A stretch of DNA of 64,000 nucleotides, from assembly GCF_003259335.1 (NCBI RefSeq), contig NZ_QLLL01000015.1, forward strand, positions 39,031-103,030. The letters are read 5' to 3'. Below the pieces are notes generated by a model. The model searched no databases, was not told where the DNA came from, and saw nothing but the letters and a program-made list of their open reading frames with translations. Shown here one piece after another: positions 63,255-64,000 of the stretch. The DNA is from Chitinophaga skermanii. GTDB lineage: Bacteria; Bacteroidota; Bacteroidia; Chitinophagales; Chitinophagaceae. The translations under genes and the position numbers were made by a program. Numbering within the stretch: the stretch's first letter is position 1; each line of letters opens with the position of its first letter.

Positions 63255-63269
63255 GGTGCATGATGCACC
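63255..63269. promoter_or_regulatory. 15-bp palindrome overlapping alternative start codons
   Basis: GGTGCAT-G-ATGCACC is a perfect palindrome. Two in-frame ATGs (63260 and 63263) fall inside it, ahead of the ATG at 63281. It could be a repressor site or hide those starts in a hairpin. Confidence 0.35.
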
Positions 63270-63280
63270 ATCTAAATCGT

Positions 63281-64000
63281 ATGCAACAGTATATCAAACT
63301 GCTGTGCATGTGGCTTCTATGTAGCATGGCCATATGCCAGGAAACCTATGCCCAGTCAACCCCTAACTATGCTGCGGAACTACCCAGCTTATTACCTCCT
63401 TCGCCCGAAGTGGGCGCCTTGATTAAGGCGGGATTAGGAAGTGTTAACTATTCTACCGGCGCTGTTAGTAGTAATATTCCCTTGTACACGTTGAAAGTAC
63501 GGGATATTCAATGGCCTATATCCATTGGTTATAGTTCCCAAGGTACCAAAACCGACGAAGCTACTTCGCGCGTTGGGTTTGGTTGGAACTTGAATGCCAA
63601 CGGGGTGATTACCCGCGTGGTGCGTGGCCAACCTGATGAGAAAACAAGTTGGCTTCCACCTCCAGGTTATATGGGCGATCCCACCGTAGCTAACTTCAAC
63701 TATGCCAACGGTATTGTAGATAATAAATCATACGATACAGAAGCCGATTTATTTATCTACAGCTTTGGACCTTATTCTGGTAAATTCTATGTAGAAAGAG
63801 GTACACGCCGCGTCATTCAAACAGGGTTTAACAACCTTAAAATTAGTGTGAATGCCTCCTACTCTGCTTATACCATTACTGCTCCTGATGGTACACGGTA
63901 TTTGTTTGGTAATGGCAACGTGGAAAGTACGTTAAACCACAACATTGCCTCCCTTGCTACCTATAAATCTTCTACGCCTACTGGCTTCTTCTTATACAAA
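63281..64000 (+). CDS. RHS/SpvB-type secreted protein, N-terminal part (runs off window)
   Basis: The frame is open from ATG 63281 to the window end (240 codons) with no stop; in-frame ATGs at 63260 and 63263 could extend it by up to 7 residues. The N-terminus is a signal peptide (Leu-Leu-Cys-Met-Trp-Leu-Leu, ending Thr-Tyr-Ala-Gln near 25). The text then matches the start of Bacteroidota RHS-repeat proteins: Ser-Pro-Glu-Val-Gly-Ala-Leu, Val-Asn-Tyr-Ser-Thr-Gly, Ile-Pro-Leu-Tyr-Thr-Leu, Ile-Gly-Tyr-Ser-Ser-Gln-Gly and Val-Gly-Phe-Gly-Trp-Asn-Leu. The repeats and any C-terminal toxin lie outside the window. Confidence 0.85.
   Translation, partial: MQQYIKLLCMWLLCSMAICQETYAQSTPNYAAELPSLLPPSPEVGALIKAGLGSVNYSTGAVSSNIPLYTLKVRDIQWPISIGYSSQGTKTDEATSRVGFGWNLNANGVITRVVRGQPDEKTSWLPPPGYMGDPTVANFNYANGIVDNKSYDTEADLFIYSFGPYSGKFYVERGTRRVIQTGFNNLKISVNASYSAYTITAPDGTRYLFGNGNVESTLNHNIASLATYKSSTPTGFFLYK

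Overview
The window reads as chromosome of a Bacteroidota bacterium, most likely the family Chitinophagaceae (Chitinophaga-like). Support comes from two tandem SusC/SusD pairs, a TonB receptor/DUF4374/PepSY iron-uptake operon, LytS/LytTR regulation, DUF4965 and GH43 enzymes, DUF6515 and DUF481 proteins, lipoprotein signals of the Cys-Ser-Lys-Asp-Asp type, and the near absence of Shine-Dalgarno sequences. No rRNA, tRNA, CRISPR array, insertion sequence or prophage was recognised. The assignment rests on gene content, not on a marker gene.

Layout. 1-2.4 kb: the tail of a DUF1269-like protein, an AI-2E/PerM-family transporter and a small lipoprotein. 2.5-3.9 kb: three small unknown genes on the minus strand, followed by about 870 bp of AT-rich non-coding DNA. 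4.8-9.8 kb: an operon resembling the xenosiderophore system XusABC (TonB receptor, DUF4374 surface lipoprotein, PepSY membrane protein), with a terminator-like hairpin before its third gene. 9.8-13.9 kb: a class D beta-lactamase homologue, an M1 aminopeptidase and a membrane-bound AraC-type regulator. 13.9-25.1 kb: an apparent envelope-glycan block with a response regulator, a membrane-anchored HEAT-repeat protein and a processive GT2 glycosyltransferase on one strand, a divergent TPR/YaiO outer-membrane barrel, then an LtaS-like phosphotransferase and a 1455-residue hybrid histidine kinase. 25.5-30.6 kb: a thioredoxin-like protein, a DUF4965 'glutaminase-like' protein and a GH43 enzyme. 31-36.7 kb: an Ohr/OsmC protein, a Tat-exported hydrolase, a DUF1223 protein, a lipoprotein and a haem/P460 cytochrome, divergent from a LytS/LytTR two-component pair. 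36.7-46.5 kb: an M24 peptidase, a zinc alcohol dehydrogenase, an ABC exporter, two hydrolase-fold proteins (one a papain-like protein that has lost its active site and gained a propeller) and a serine hydrolase with TPRs. 46.8-58.3 kb: an unknown membrane protein and a four-gene susC-susD-susC-susD operon without nearby carbohydrate enzymes. 58.3-64 kb: a porin O/P homologue, DUF481 and DUF6515 proteins, a GNAT acetyltransferase, a small unknown gene, and the first 240 codons of an RHS/SpvB-type secreted protein that runs off the end.

Most worth a second look are: helically phased 11-bp degenerate repeats in intergenic spaces (clear at 40.0-40.2 kb and 30.7 kb, weak at 18.56 kb); the possible six-part glycan synthesis/export/signalling module at 13.9-25.1 kb; and the dead-papain/six-repeat propeller protein at 43.5 kb. 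Functions are given from motif recognition by eye; no database search was possible.
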